The position numbers and the translations under genes are program-made. Shown here piece by piece: positions 24,353 through 35,330 of a stretch of 64,000 nucleotides of DNA (position 1 is the stretch's first letter; the number at the start of each line of letters is the position of its first letter). The stretch is from the NCBI GenBank assembly GCA_034769895.1, contig CM068369.1, forward strand, positions 146,527,574 through 146,591,573, in the 5' to 3' direction. Under the pieces are notes generated by a model that saw only the letters and a program-made list of their open reading frames with translations, was not told where the DNA came from and made no database searches. The DNA is from Magicicada septendecula (Eukaryota; Arthropoda; Insecta; Hemiptera; Cicadidae).

Positions 24353-24367
24353 TTCCAACTCGATGCA

Positions 24368-24690
24368 TTATAGTGTATATTAAAATATATGATCAGGTGT
24401 ACCAACCTTGCATGAGTTCAAATTTGTCGTGTGTTATAATGTATATTAAATCTATATGATCAGGTGTACCAACCTCTGTATTATTATTATAGTGTATAGA
24501 TATTTTATATGAGCAGGGTTGTCAACATTTTCTGTGGCGGGGGGGAGGGAAATTCAAATATGTGTTATATAGTGTATATATTAAAATATATGATCAGGGT
24601 TACCAATCTTACATTATTGTGTGTGTGTATAGAGCAGATCTGCCAACATTTTTTTCTCTTCTGTAGTGGGAAATTCAAACTATATGATCA
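24368..24690 (+). repeat. Degenerate tandem array inside the inverted-repeat arm
   Basis: About five units built on 'ta-tagtgtatat...atatgatcagg-tgtaccaacc', spaced roughly 55-80 bases, with 'gggaaattcaaa' between some units. Mirrored in the right arm (about 32080-32400). Confidence 0.65.
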
Positions 24691-25023
24691 TAATTCTTAC
24701 TCTCTCTATTTCTCACATTTGAATGTAAGTAAAACTATCTCTCTCTTGTTGTCAAACGTTATGTTCAAACCGTTTTCTCCTCTCCCTCTCTCTCTCTTTC
24801 TCTCTATCTCTCTCTCTCTCTCACTGTGTACATTGAGTAAATAATTTTAGCTCTCTCTCTCTCTCTCTCTCTCTCACTCGTTGTGTATGTCTCTCTCTCT
24901 CTGTGGTCAGTACCGCGCGCATGTATATGAAATTAGAAAGTTTATATTTATTCGACAAATATTAACGCCCTCTCTCTCGCTCTCTCACTCTCACTCATGT
25001 CAACTGTGTCAACAAATAGTAAC

Positions 25024-25077
<54 letters not shown>

Positions 25078-26393
25078 GCGTTTCAACTATGCAAGGTTTC
25101 ATACCCTTTCTCCTGTCTTTCTCTCGTACATTGAGTAGTCGGTGTGATGAGTAAATAATTTTAGCTCTCTCTCTCGTTGTCAAACGTCGTCTTCATTTTT
25201 CATGTATCAAATAATTAATTAATAGTTTATAATGCAGTCAGTGTGATTGATCCTTGTTAGAAATATATATATTTGGCAAATATTAACTATGTATGTGTGT
25301 TGTTGTCAATGAACTACTTACCTGTGTGCTGTTACAGATGACAAATCCATACGTTAACGGCGTAGCAATCTTCAATACGCTCTTCTTCATGTGGTACAAT
25401 ACTTATGTTTAATGGGTACAGTTTACACACGCACATAGGTTCAGTGGTGTATAGCGAAATAAATTAAAATTATACACACACATGAAAACGCTGGTTGAAA
25501 TTCATACAAATCTTCTGATGTAACAGTTCACAAAAATAAATTAATTGTACACATGTTCAGAGGTGTAGAGTGAAATAAAATAAAGTCATAATTTGTTTAA
25601 ATGATTAAATATATTTTAAAATTCATAATATAAAATTCACAATTAATAATTAAATAAATACATTATAAAATTGAAAATTCACAATTCATAATTAAATAAA
25701 TACATTAAAAAATTAATATTTTTTCGAAAGTTTATATATAATTGTGTCGTACTTGTAGGAGAAGCAACCTGCAACATAACAATACAACAATATTAAAATC
25801 ATGTTAAATATCACACACACACACAGATATAGTTGGCAGAATCAACGCATTACGCGAGTAACTTCTTAAATTATGTGTCATTCTCTCTCTCTCTCTCATA
25901 AATTAATGTCCATTCATCAAAACTTTGTAAATTAGAATCTGCACTACATTCAAACACACGCACACACAGTGATAAAAAAAAATTAGTAATGTAGGTTGTT
26001 ACCTTAACGAGGTACATGCAGAACTAGTGCTGTTACAAAATATATATATAGTAGGAAAGCCCACAGACTACTAGAAATAGTTATCGCCTGAAAAAAAGAA
26101 ACCGCACATTACGAACTAATATGTGTAAACACAAATATCGTTACAATAATAATAATAATAATACGCAAACTTACGTTTACTGCCGTCCGAACTGAAGTGT
26201 GAGGAGGCACGCAGTTTACAAATAATTACATATAGGTTCAGAGGCGTATAGTGAAATAAATTAAAAATAGAAATTAATTTCCTCATAAGTTAATGTCCTT
26301 TCATCAAAACTTTGTAAATTAGAATCTGCACTACATTCAAACACACGCACACACAGTGATAAAAAAATTGTTTATTAAAAGTAGTTTGTCACC

Positions 26394-26690
26394 TTAACGA
26401 GGCACTATTTCCACATGCGCTGTCTGGTTCCTCATCCCTCGAAACACGAGATGTAGGTCGCTGGGATTTATATGACGGAGTTCTTCATCTGTAAAGACGT
26501 CAGCATACCTCTTAGGTAGATATACACGATAGCGGCGCTCACAATCTTCCAACGTTACAAGCACAGAGTTCCCATATCTCGTGTCCACATGCACCATGTT
26601 AACGATCGGATACTGCTTGTTCACTGTTAATTCTGCAAACCGTTTGTACTCAATAGCAGAAACTGCGTTGAATTTTGTGATAAACGACAT
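26394..26690 (-). CDS. Small uncharacterised protein in the inverted-repeat arm
   Basis: I do not recognise the family with certainty. From the internal ATG (MSFITKF) it encodes about 98 residues. An upstream ATG at 26732 would add 14. Visible features are a YPIVNMVHVDTRYGNSVLVTL stretch, then RYRVYLPKRYADVFTDEEL and LHLVFRGMRN. Alternating hydrophobic strands with a VxLPxRY core suggest a small beta-barrel (OB-like) fold, which is inference only. The ORF runs from about 140 bases outside the arm's inner edge into the arm. The right arm keeps only its C-terminal half (30183-30333). Transcription would run outward through the left arm. On the equivalent right-arm strand an AATAAA follows the stop closely. 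Confidence 0.5.
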   Translation of the reverse strand: MSFITKFNAVSAIEYKRFAELTVNKQYPIVNMVHVDTRYGNSVLVTLEDCERRYRVYLPKRYADVFTDEELRHINPSDLHLVFRGMRNQTAHVEIVPR

Positions 26691-26863
26691 TATTAGAAGT
26701 GAAGACGTGTGTATCAAACGAGGTGGAACCAAACAATGTCAGAATATTCGCTACAAAGAAGACTAGTGAAAGTAATGGTGGTGGTGGTGTGGTCATCAGG
26801 AAAGTTCACTTTCATCGCCTGAAGCTTTGCATGTACATACACACAGGCAGAATTAGTGCTGTT

Positions 26864-26899
<36 letters not shown>

Positions 26900-27211
26900 G
26901 TGAATACAAGAGAAAAGACATACTTTACGGAATTTCTTGAAATTTTTTTTTTGTAGTTCGTCTCCACCTCATCACCCTTGCATGTACTAGCAGTGTGTTT
27001 GGGTACAATTAAAGATTTAAATTCAATGTTCTGAGAAGTACACATATTCATCTGCTCGCCTCCCTCCCGTTTACTGACAGTATGTTTGGATGCAGTCAAC
27101 CACTGATAAGAATTCATCTTCTTGTTCCTATAATAATAATAATAACAGTACCTGCTTCATTATCATATACATTATGTGCTATATATATATAAATATATAC
27201 ATAAGGCTTTC

Positions 27212-27316
<105 letters not shown>

Positions 27317-27720
27317 CACATACCATAAATCTAGAACAGGAAAGGTATTATAACTAACATTACGAAAACAAGTACGTATGGTCACGTACATAGATCAACG
27401 TTTAAACAAACAGATTAATACCTGAATAAATTTTTTTTAAAACAGGACAGCGTATTATGTATATAACGTTCTGTTTCAGATAACAATAGTTTGAATATAA
27501 AATGAAAGGGTACGTTGTATTTTGTTATGAGAAAATGCATTTCTAAATTTCGTTACATTTGTAAATTACAGAATTGTTCTTCAACTACAGTCACAATCGT
27601 TCAGTTTCATTAACATTTGAAAATTGATTGATTTGGTACTCGATATATTCTACTCTCACAGTATTTTCATTGATACATTTCAGAAACTGAGTACAGAATA
27701 AATCTACAATCACCCAGGCG

Positions 27721-28099
27721 GAATCATTAAGTTTTACAAAAGATCTTATTGATCAGACGTATGAGTAATTATATTAATCCTTATGTAGCAAATACGCACG
27801 CATTCGTAAAATACAGCACTCAGGTGTAGGGCAATTGATCCTTTTTGTATTGAACGTATTTAAGTAGGCCTACTCGTGATATCAGTAAATTCTGTCTAAA
27901 CGTCATCTCAACGGAATCATTAAGTTTTACAAAAGATCTTATTGATCAGACGTATGAGTAATTATATTAATCCTTATGTAGCAAATACGCACGCATTCAT
28001 AAAATACAGCACTCAGGTGTAGGGCAATTAATCGTTTTTGTATTGAACATATTTAAGTAGGCCTACTCATGATATCAGTAAATTCTGTCTAAATGTCTA
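27721..28099. repeat. 193-bp tandem duplication
   Basis: The segment beginning 'gaatcattaagttttac' at 27721 recurs at 27914 with only scattered substitutions. Nearly two full units. Confidence 0.93.
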
Positions 28100-28662
28100 G
28101 TACATAAACGTACCCGGTAATCGCTTCTTGAGTCGTAGTCATTCTTAAACTCGACATAACTACTTGTGTTACTCGATTGATGTTCATGTTAAACGATTGA
28201 TGACTCATGTAATAATACAGATTAACCTCGTATAATAATAATGACAGGACAGCGTATTTAGAACACTTAAAATTGGAAATCTACAAACACATCAAAAATA
28301 TCTGTCAAACCCCTATCAAACAAAAACCCCGTTCTTATCGAGAGACAACAGTAACTGACCTAAGCACATGTGCTTCATTAGGCAACAGACCAAAAAATCA
28401 AATAGACGACTATAAAGAATAGACGATATATTGGATTTTATATTCAATTTAAATAAAATCTGAATATTCAATAAAATTATGTTTACTTAGTAACATATGC
28501 AAATCTTTTACTTACCTCTTAAATGTTGTTGTTGTTATACACACAATAGTCGATTGTACGATGAGTGTCTCATACAAATGAGAAATAGTGACATGTCGTC
28601 TTGTGTGTGTATATATCATACGGCGGTAGCGTACACGTTTGAAAGTTGATGCACATTAAATT

Positions 28663-28663
28663 G

Positions 28664-28760
<97 letters not shown>
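28663..28760. repeat. (TC)n-(CA)n compound microsatellite
   Basis: A TC run (28663-28680) passes directly into an 80-base CA run. Confidence 0.98.
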
Positions 28761-28761
<1 letters not shown>

Positions 28762-29168
28762 TTCTGATTACTATAAAAATAATTGCATGTATGTTCAGAG
28801 GTTTGGTGTCTAAATCGATGCATTTTACTTTCACCTTCTAATTTGACACATGGCTTACTTTCATACAGAAATAGCTATCGCCCATGTCCGTCTACGAGTG
28901 TTGCTAAACGAAATTAAAAATGCTGTAATACATAACGTCCTGTGAAATAGATATGGTATGTTTTTAGGACAGCCAAAAGCATGAAAGTATTATTTAAATC
29001 TGTTATCTGCTTCTGTATGGAAGTCATCTATAAATATCAGGTCAGTGCGACACAACGTAATTGGACCTAACATGATTCATGCCAACGTGTGCGCTCGTTG
29101 TGTGTGCGTGTGCGTCTGTGTGTTCGTGTGTGCGCGCGTTGCGTGTTTGGTTACGTTGCGTATGCGTC

Positions 29169-29173
<5 letters not shown>

Positions 29174-29238
<65 letters not shown>
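29174..29238. repeat. (GT)n microsatellite within a cryptic GT-rich block
   Basis: Pure GT run inside a wider GTGCGT-rich region (29090-29295). Confidence 0.95.
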
Positions 29239-29239
<1 letters not shown>

Positions 29240-29629
29240 ACGTCGGATGTATGATTACGTGTGCGTCTGTGTGTGTTCGTGTGTGCGCGCATCGGATCAT
29301 GACATAGTATTCGTAATGACCGAGGCACGTCCTTTATTGCATGAGGATATTCAGATAGAGCAGAGCAGACACGTTTACACAATATCAAGTGCACACACAC
29401 AAGAATCAGATGTTTTGTATACGTTCTAGGTGAAAAACTACTGGGGTGTATCTGACTTTAGTTGGAAATAAATAACATTACAGATATTGATATGGTACTA
29501 TGAGTAGCCTATACGTGAATACTATACATCAGACTGCCTGTATCTGTCATTAGCAATCTAACGTTACGACGGCAGCATAACGATAATGAAAGTCATACAT
29601 TATCGTTATTTTGTCTAAGCTATGTTAAC

Positions 29630-29666
<37 letters not shown>

Positions 29667-30040
29667 ATGGAGGAAGAACTAGCATAGGAAATACAATTAA
29701 GTGTAACAATAGAAGAAGTAATTGGAAAGCCAACTGTGGGTGTCAAGACAAAACTCTTGCTTGTTCCTGAGTTGATAGAAGCGCCTGAGGGCAAAGTTAT
29801 GCAAGAGGTTGTTGACGAGAACCAAACAAACTTGGATCAGCCAGTAGTGTTTAGGTCATCAGTACATGACGCAACGGGAGTGATAGGTCCAATTAGGTTT
29901 GTTACACGTTGTGTCGCACTGACATGATATTTATAGATGACCTCCATACAAATACAACAGCATAAAAATCATGTTAAATATCAAATTATCACATGTTAGG
30001 TTAAAATGCAGTCCATTCACGTTTCATGTTAGGTTAAAAT

Positions 30041-30041
<1 letters not shown>

Positions 30042-30122
<81 letters not shown>
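30042..30122. repeat. (CA)n microsatellite
   Basis: About 80-base CA run ending in the palindrome at 30117-30150. Confidence 0.97.
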
Positions 30123-30125
<3 letters not shown>

Positions 30126-30150
30126 TTAGGTTGCAACCTAACACGTGTGT
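30117..30150. repeat. 34-bp perfect palindrome
   Basis: Symmetric about TTGCAA, with half-site ACACACGTGTTAGGTTG. It lies 28 bases from the inner edge of the right inverted-repeat arm. Confidence 0.93.
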
Positions 30151-30178
30151 ATGTTATTTAAATAATAATTTTGTGAAT

Positions 30179-31649
30179 AAGATTGTGAGCGCCGCTATCG
30201 TGTATATCTACCTAAGAGGTATGCTGACGTCTTTACAGATGAAGAACTCCGTCATATAAATCCCAGCGACCTACATCTCGTGTTTCGAGGGATGAGGAAC
30301 CAGACAGCGCATGTGGAAATAGTGCCTCGTTAAGGTGACAAACTACTTTTAATAAACAATTTTTTTATCACTGTGTGTGCGTGTGTTTGAATGTAGTGCA
30401 GATTCTAATTTACAAAGTTTTGATGAAAGGACATTAACTTATGAGGAAATTAATTTCTATTTTTAATTTATTTCACTATACGCCTCTGAACCTATATGTA
30501 ATTATTTGTAAACTGCGTGCCTCCTCACACTTCAGTTCGGACGGCAGTAAACGTAAGTTTGCGTATTATTATTATTATTATTGTAACGATATTTGTGTTT
30601 ATACATATTAGTTCGTAATGTGCGGTTTCTTTTTTTCAGGCGATAACTATTTCTAGTAGTCTGTGGGCTTTCCTACTATATATATATTTTGTAACAGCAC
30701 TAGTTCTGCATGTACCTCGTTAAGGTAACAACCTACATTACTAATTTTTTTTTATCACTGTGTGTGCGTGTGTTTGAATGTAGTGCAGATTCTAATTTAC
30801 AAAGTTTTGATGAATGGACATTAATTTATGAGAGAGAGAGAGAGAATGACACATAATTTAAGAAGTTACTCGCGTAATGCGTTGATTCTGCCAACTATAT
30901 CTGTGTGTGTGTGTGATATTTAACATGATTTTAATATTGTTGTATTGTTATGTTGCAGGTTGCTTCTCCTACAAGTACGACACAATTATATATAAACTTT
31001 CGAAAAAATATTAATTTTTTAATGTATTTATTTAATTATGAATTGTGAATTTTCAATTTTATAATGTATTTATTTAATTATTAATTGTGAATTTTATATT
31101 ATGAATTTTAAAATATATTTAATCATTTAAACAAATTATGACTTTATTTTATTTCACTCTACACCTCTGAACATGTGTACAATTAATTTATTTTTGTGAA
31201 CTGTTACATCAGAAGATTTGTATGAATTTCAACCAGCGTTTTCATGTGTGTGTATAATTTTAATTTATTTCGCTATACACCACTGAACCTATGTGCGTGT
31301 GTAAACTGTACCCATTAAACATAAGTATTGTACCACATGAAGAAGAGCGTATTGAAGATTGCTACGCCGTTAACGTATGGATTTGTCATCTGTAACAGCA
31401 CACAGGTAAGTAGTTCATTGACAACAACACACATACATAGTTAATATTTGCCAAATATATATATTTCTAACAAGGATCAATCACACTGACTGCATTATAA
31501 ACTATTAATTAATTATTTGATACATGAAAAATGAAGACGACGTTTGACAACGAGAGAGAGAGCTAAAATTATTTACTCATCACACCGACTACTCAATGTA
31601 CGAGAGAGAGACAGGAGAAAGGGTATGAAACCTTGCATAGTTGAAACGC

Positions 31650-31717
<68 letters not shown>

Positions 31718-32762
31718 GTTACTATTTGTTGACACAGTTGACATGAGTGAGAGTGAGAGAGCGAGAGAGAGGGCGTTAATATTTGTCGAATAAATATAAA
31801 CTTTCTAATTTCATATACATGCGCGCGGTACTGACCACAGAGAGAGAGAGACATACACAACGAGTGAGAGAGAGAGAGAGAGAGAGAGACATACACAACG
31901 AGTGAGAGAGAGAGAGAGAGAGAGAAAGAGCTAAAATTATTTCTCAATGTACACAGTGTGAGAGAGAGAGAGATAGAGAGAAAGAGAGAGAGAGGTAGAG
32001 GAGAAAACGGTTTGAACATAACGTTTGACAACAAGAGAGAGATAGTTTTACTTACATTCAAATGTGAGAAAGAGAGAGAGTAAGAATTATGATCATATAG
32101 TTTGAATTTCCCACTACAGAAGAGAAAAAAATGTTGGCAGATCTGCTCTATACACACACACAATAATGTAAGATTGGTAACCCTGATCATATATTTTAAT
32201 ATATACACTATATAACACATATTTGAATTTCCCTCCCCCCCGCCACAGAAAATGTTGACAACCCTGCTCATATAAAATATCTATACACTATAATAATAAT
32301 ACAGAGGTTGGTACACCTGATCATATAGATTTAATATACATTATAACACACGACAAATTTGAACTCATGCAAGGTTGGTACACCTGATCATATATTTTAA
32401 TATACACTATAATGCATCGAGTTGGAACCTCCCACCCACCACCACCCACTGATATGAAATAAAAAACCACCCACCCACCACCACCCCCTGATATGCAAAT
32501 CAGCTTTCTTAAAAAAATAAAAAGTTATATTCACGGATGCTGGTGGTCCATTGAACCTCATCCCACCCCCTTGATACGCAAATCAATTTAATTAAAAAAT
32601 AAAAAAATTTATTCGCGGAAATTCGCGGTGCTGTGGTCCATTGGGATGCTGCGGGTCCAGCGGTGGCGGCGTCATCTCTTAGATCATGTTTTTTAGTGTT
32701 TTTTATTGTTTTTTAAGAAGGCGGCATTCCTTTGTGCGTTTGGACTGTCATTATACCACTAC
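30179..32762 (-). repeat. Right arm of the large inverted repeat
   Basis: 2584 bp, reverse complement of 24007-26552. It carries a longer AG tract (about 31652-31714) and two copies, against one, of a block containing 'catacacaacgagtg' (31851 and 31889). Within each arm a segment of about 110 bp containing 'gtgtgcgtgtgtttgaatg' occurs twice, about 390 bp apart (30324 and 30714 here). Confidence 0.93.
30183..30333 (+). pseudogene. Truncated copy of the small ORF at 26394-26690
   Basis: Begins within the arm at CERRYRVYLPKRYADV and keeps the same C-terminus and stop. The N-terminal half is absent because the arm ends there. An AATAAA at about 30350 lies just after the stop. Confidence 0.8.
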
Positions 32763-32969
32763 TGGGGAAGTATACATAGTAGAGCGATGCGCCTCATTAA
32801 CCGAGATCAAGGCAAATATTGTAAGGAAAGGAGGCAACATAGACTTTAGGTGGCATGCGACCAAAATATAAGGAAAGGAAAATAATACCGAAATTAAAGG
32901 CACAAGGGGAAGTATGCCAAAGCCGTGAGTTAAAATCTAATTCATGTTAATGCTAACATGTTAAAATCT
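32763..32969. other. Intergenic sequence, no gene seen
   Basis: Right flank of the inverted repeat. Not homologous to the LINE scrap that flanks the left arm, as far as I can see. Confidence 0.5.
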
Positions 32970-33014
32970 AATTCCGGACTGTTTAGCCGTGGTCCAGTGC
33001 TTTACTCGCTAGCA

Positions 33015-33049
33015 GACGTTTCGGCAGTGGCATTGACGGCCATCATCAG
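33015..33049 (-). ncRNA. Hammerhead-like motif with palindromic stem III (ACGU)
   Basis: CTGATGA, extra T, stem II GGCCGT/ACTGCC (5 of 6 pairs), GAAACGTC. The word ACGT is self-complementary and leaves no room for a hairpin loop, so stem III could form only between two molecules. Confidence 0.65.
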
Positions 33050-33182
33050 TAAATTTTGAGCTCTTTGCTAATGTAAGATGTTACACGTTAGTGACTACAG
33101 TACTGTACACAAATTCAGTCTCATCTTATCTTGTGGTCACTAAAGTGTGACGTCTCACGTTAGCGAAAAGCTCAAAATTGCA

Positions 33183-33217
33183 TTGACGATGCCCGTCAGT
33201 GGCACGGCCGAAACGTC
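33183..33217 (+). ncRNA. Hammerhead-like motif, partly degraded
   Basis: TTGACGA in place of CUGANGA, extra T, stem II GCCCGT/ACGGCC (5 of 6 pairs), GAAACGTC. Partner of the motif at 33015-33049. Confidence 0.5.
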
Positions 33218-33428
33218 TGCTTCCAAGTACAGCACTGGACCACGACTAAACAGCCCGGGATCAAATTTCAACAACATTGACTCCGGCCGTTTAAGTCTTA
33301 GTAGTTGTCCAAGACTATCACGTTATACGAGTAAGGACATAATAATGATATAAGAATATACAACGATATAATTAATAAATTATTTACCTTAAATTATCCG
33401 CCGTGTGATTTCTTGTAACTTCGTCTAT

Positions 33429-33460
33429 GACGCGTTTCAGAGCTTATGCTCCATCATCAG
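33429..33460 (-). ncRNA. Hammerhead-like motif at a PLE 3' end (stem III ACGCGU)
   Basis: CTGATGA, extra T and G, stem II GAGC/GCTC with loop ATAA, GAAAC, then GCGTC. Stem III is the palindrome ACGCGT. Cleavage is predicted between 33429 and 33428. A 3-bp stem I (TAT/ATA) can form. It lies 3' of PLE coding sequence. Confidence 0.7.
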
Positions 33461-33587
33461 ATATTAAAAAGGTAAAACTATCACTCTTGCGAGATCGTTA
33501 ATTAGTAAAAATGTCAAAATTTGCATGTGAACCGTACGCAGATTTGGGTGCGCACCCGTTCAAGTTCATTCTGCCATTGAGCGGTTG

Positions 33588-33890
33588 CTACCTTATCGTA
33601 GCCCCAGCGAGCAGACTCAAGGCGGTATCGTACAATCGGTTGGATACAAAGTTCAGGTGGTCATTTAACACGATATCGCGACTCCTTGGGTTTGCATATG
33701 CACTGTAAATTTCAAATTCCTCCAAGGCATTCATGAAACGGCCCTCCTTACACACATTTAACGGTATTAAATTGGAACTAAAATCTGTGTAATTATGATT
33801 GTGTGAAGTCAGGTGTCGGGCGTAATTTGATTTGATGTTGTCAGTGTTTCTTATTTTCTTAGGTAAATGTTCTCGAAATCGTTTAAGGAA
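33588..33890 (-). pseudogene. Penelope-like element, C-terminal coding fragment
   Basis: The reading NYARHLTSHNHNYTD, then CKEGRFMNALEEFEIYSAYANP, then DIVLNDHLNFVSNRLYD matches the region after the GIY-YIG nuclease in PLEs (AxHL..NH, then LEEFEIY, then LN..L). RT and nuclease are missing. The apparent N-terminus (33917-33891) is read-through of the inverted repeat, not PLE protein. Confidence 0.72.
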
Positions 33891-33951
33891 GTCATAGACG
33901 AAGTTACAAGAAATCACACGGCGGATAATTCAAGGTAAATAATTTATTAAT

Positions 33952-34165
33952 TCGTACAAGTGATTTGGTTACCATATTAAACATGAATATTAAAAAACGA
34001 TATAATAATGGTGTAAGAAAAAATGATAAAGAAAGAATGGAGAAGGATAACAGATGAACTGAAAAACACAATCTTTAAGGTAAGAAAGAAAGTGGATATG
34101 AAGTGAGTTACTCAAAGTTACATAGGCAGAAAAGCTAAATCGACTTCCTCCATTTCTGCTACTAA
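33952..34165. other. Intergenic sequence, no gene seen
   Basis: Short AT-rich gap between the PLE copy and a Helitron end. Confidence 0.5.
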
Positions 34166-35330
34166 TCTATATATATAAAAGAGAAATACCACTGACTCAC
34201 TCACTGATTCATCACGAAATCTCCGAAACTATAACACCTAGAAACTTGAAATTTGGCGTGTAGGTTCCTTATGTGATGTAGGTATCCGCTAAGAAGGGAT
34301 TTTTGGAAATTCGACCTTTAAAGGGGGAAAAGGGGGGGAAGTTTGCCTGACTGACTGACATAGAATCAACGTAGAGCAAAAACTACTGAATGGATATCAA
34401 TGAAACTTTGAACATAGCTTCATCATAGGTCTTAGGTGCTCACTAAGAAACGGTTTTAAAAACTTTCACTCCTAAGGGGCAACCCCCCCGCCGTTGCGTA
34501 TGTATCTATGTATGTTCCACATCTCCTCCTAAACCACTCGACCGATTTCAACCAAACTTGGCACAAATATTTTACGCGACGGGAGAACCAACATAGGATA
34601 GGTGTTTTTTTCGATGGGGTCCTTTGGGGGTTCTGTGGGGTCTTCCACATCTCCTCCTAAACCACCGGACCGATTTCAAACAAACTTGGCACAAATATTT
34701 TACGCAAAGGGAGAACCAACATAGGATAGGTGTTTTTTTCGATGGGGTCCTTTGGGGGTTCTTTGGGGTCTTCCACATCTCCTCCTAAACCACTGGACCG
34801 ATTTCAACCGAACTTGGCACAAATATTTTACGCGACGAGAGAACCAACATAAGGTAGGTGTTTTTTCGATGGGGTCCTTTGGGGGGTTCTTTGGGGTCTT
34901 CCACATCTCCTCCACTGGACCACTGGACCGATTTCAACCAAACTTGGCACAAATATTTTACGCGACGGGAGAACCAACATAGATAGGTGTTTTCTTCGAT
35001 GGGGTCCTTTGGGGTCTTCCACATCTCCTCCTAAACCACTGGACCGATTTCAACCAAACTTGCACAAATATTTTACGCAACGGGAGAACCAACATAGGAT
35101 AGGTGTTTTTTCGATACGATCCTTCGGGGGACCTTTGGGGCCTTCCACATCTCCTCCTAAACCACTGGACCGATTTCAACCAAACTTGGCACAAATATTT
35201 TACGCAACGGGAGAACCAACATAGGACAAGTGTTTTTTCGATACTATCCTTTCGGGGGTCCTTTGGGTCTTAAAAAACTATTAGATCTGGTTACCATGGC
35301 AACCCAATAGAATAGATTCTGGTTACCATA
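34166..35330 (+). mobile_element. Helitron, 5' part with minisatellite
   Basis: Starts TCTATATATATAAAAGAG after a host A, the expected Helitron 5' TC end, and continues with 'gaaataccactgactcact', 'aacttgaaatttggcg' and 'gaatggatatcaatgaaac' words shared with 41363-41826. A 128-bp minisatellite follows, then the 'ggttaccatggcaaccc' block also found in the minus-strand Helitron (39420-39480). The 3' hairpin and CTAG end are missing, so the copy is truncated or fused near 35330. Confidence 0.75.
34510..35275 (+). repeat. 128-bp minisatellite in a Helitron
   Basis: About six units. The landmark 'atctcctcct' (or its variant) recurs at 34521, 34649, 34777, 34905, 35023 and 35149. Each unit contains 'accgatttcaaccaaacttgg' and 'ggagaaccaacataggatag'-like words. 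The open frames here are by-products of the repeat. Confidence 0.93.

Larger units (their letters stand above)
24007..26552 (+). repeat. Left arm of a large inverted repeat
   Basis: 2546 bp, near-identical in reverse complement to 30179-32762, from 'gtagtggtataatgacag' at the outer edge to 'gcgctcacaatctt' at the inner edge. The arms share CT/AG tracts, G-rich blocks, a degenerate tandem array and the 3' part of a small ORF. The main differences are microsatellite lengths, an extra AT-rich segment in this arm (about 24150-24185) and an extra copy of a roughly 39-bp block in the other arm. No target duplication or TE terminus is evident at the outer edges. Confidence 0.93.
32970..33300. repeat. 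Second head-to-head hammerhead repeat pair
   Basis: A minus-strand copy (32970-33110) and a plus-strand copy (33130-33300) share 'gtcacta', 'gctcaaaatt', the ribozyme core, 'cgaaacgtctgct', 'agcactggaccacg' and 'ctaaacag'. They meet at a centre of about 20 bases near 33110-33130. Each half resembles the hammerhead part of the 0.94-kb repeats at 36.0 and 38.3 kb. Confidence 0.8.
33371..33951 (-). mobile_element. 5'-truncated Penelope-like element with 61-bp inverted ends
   Basis: The segments 33371-33431 and 33891-33951 are inverted repeats of 61 bp with one mismatch seen. Between them on the minus strand lie PLE C-terminal codons and then a hammerhead. The inverted copy at the 5' side begins at the GTC that precedes the predicted cleavage point, so the duplicated piece is essentially the 3' product of ribozyme cleavage plus three bases. 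Confidence 0.75.

Noticed and set aside
29995-30150. Telomere-like TTAGG words
   Set aside because: Only isolated 'gttaggtt' words, no tandem TTAGG array.
31290-31412. Possible exon ending in a CAG/GTAAGT donor in the right arm
   Set aside because: A good donor word, but there is no matching acceptor or recognisable protein, and it lies within repeat DNA.
31573-32271. 232-codon open frame on the minus strand with long LS repeats
   Set aside because: It is the read-through of CT/AG tracts in the right arm. The mirrored left arm breaks the same frame, and no domain is visible.
34456-35224. Overlapping open frames with repeated KTPILCWFS and VWLKSVQWFRRRC words
   Set aside because: By-products of the 128-bp Helitron minisatellite. 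They occur on both strands and are not protein-like.
34510-35275. CRISPR-like regular repeats
   Set aside because: Units are contiguous with no unique spacers, and the setting is a eukaryotic Helitron.
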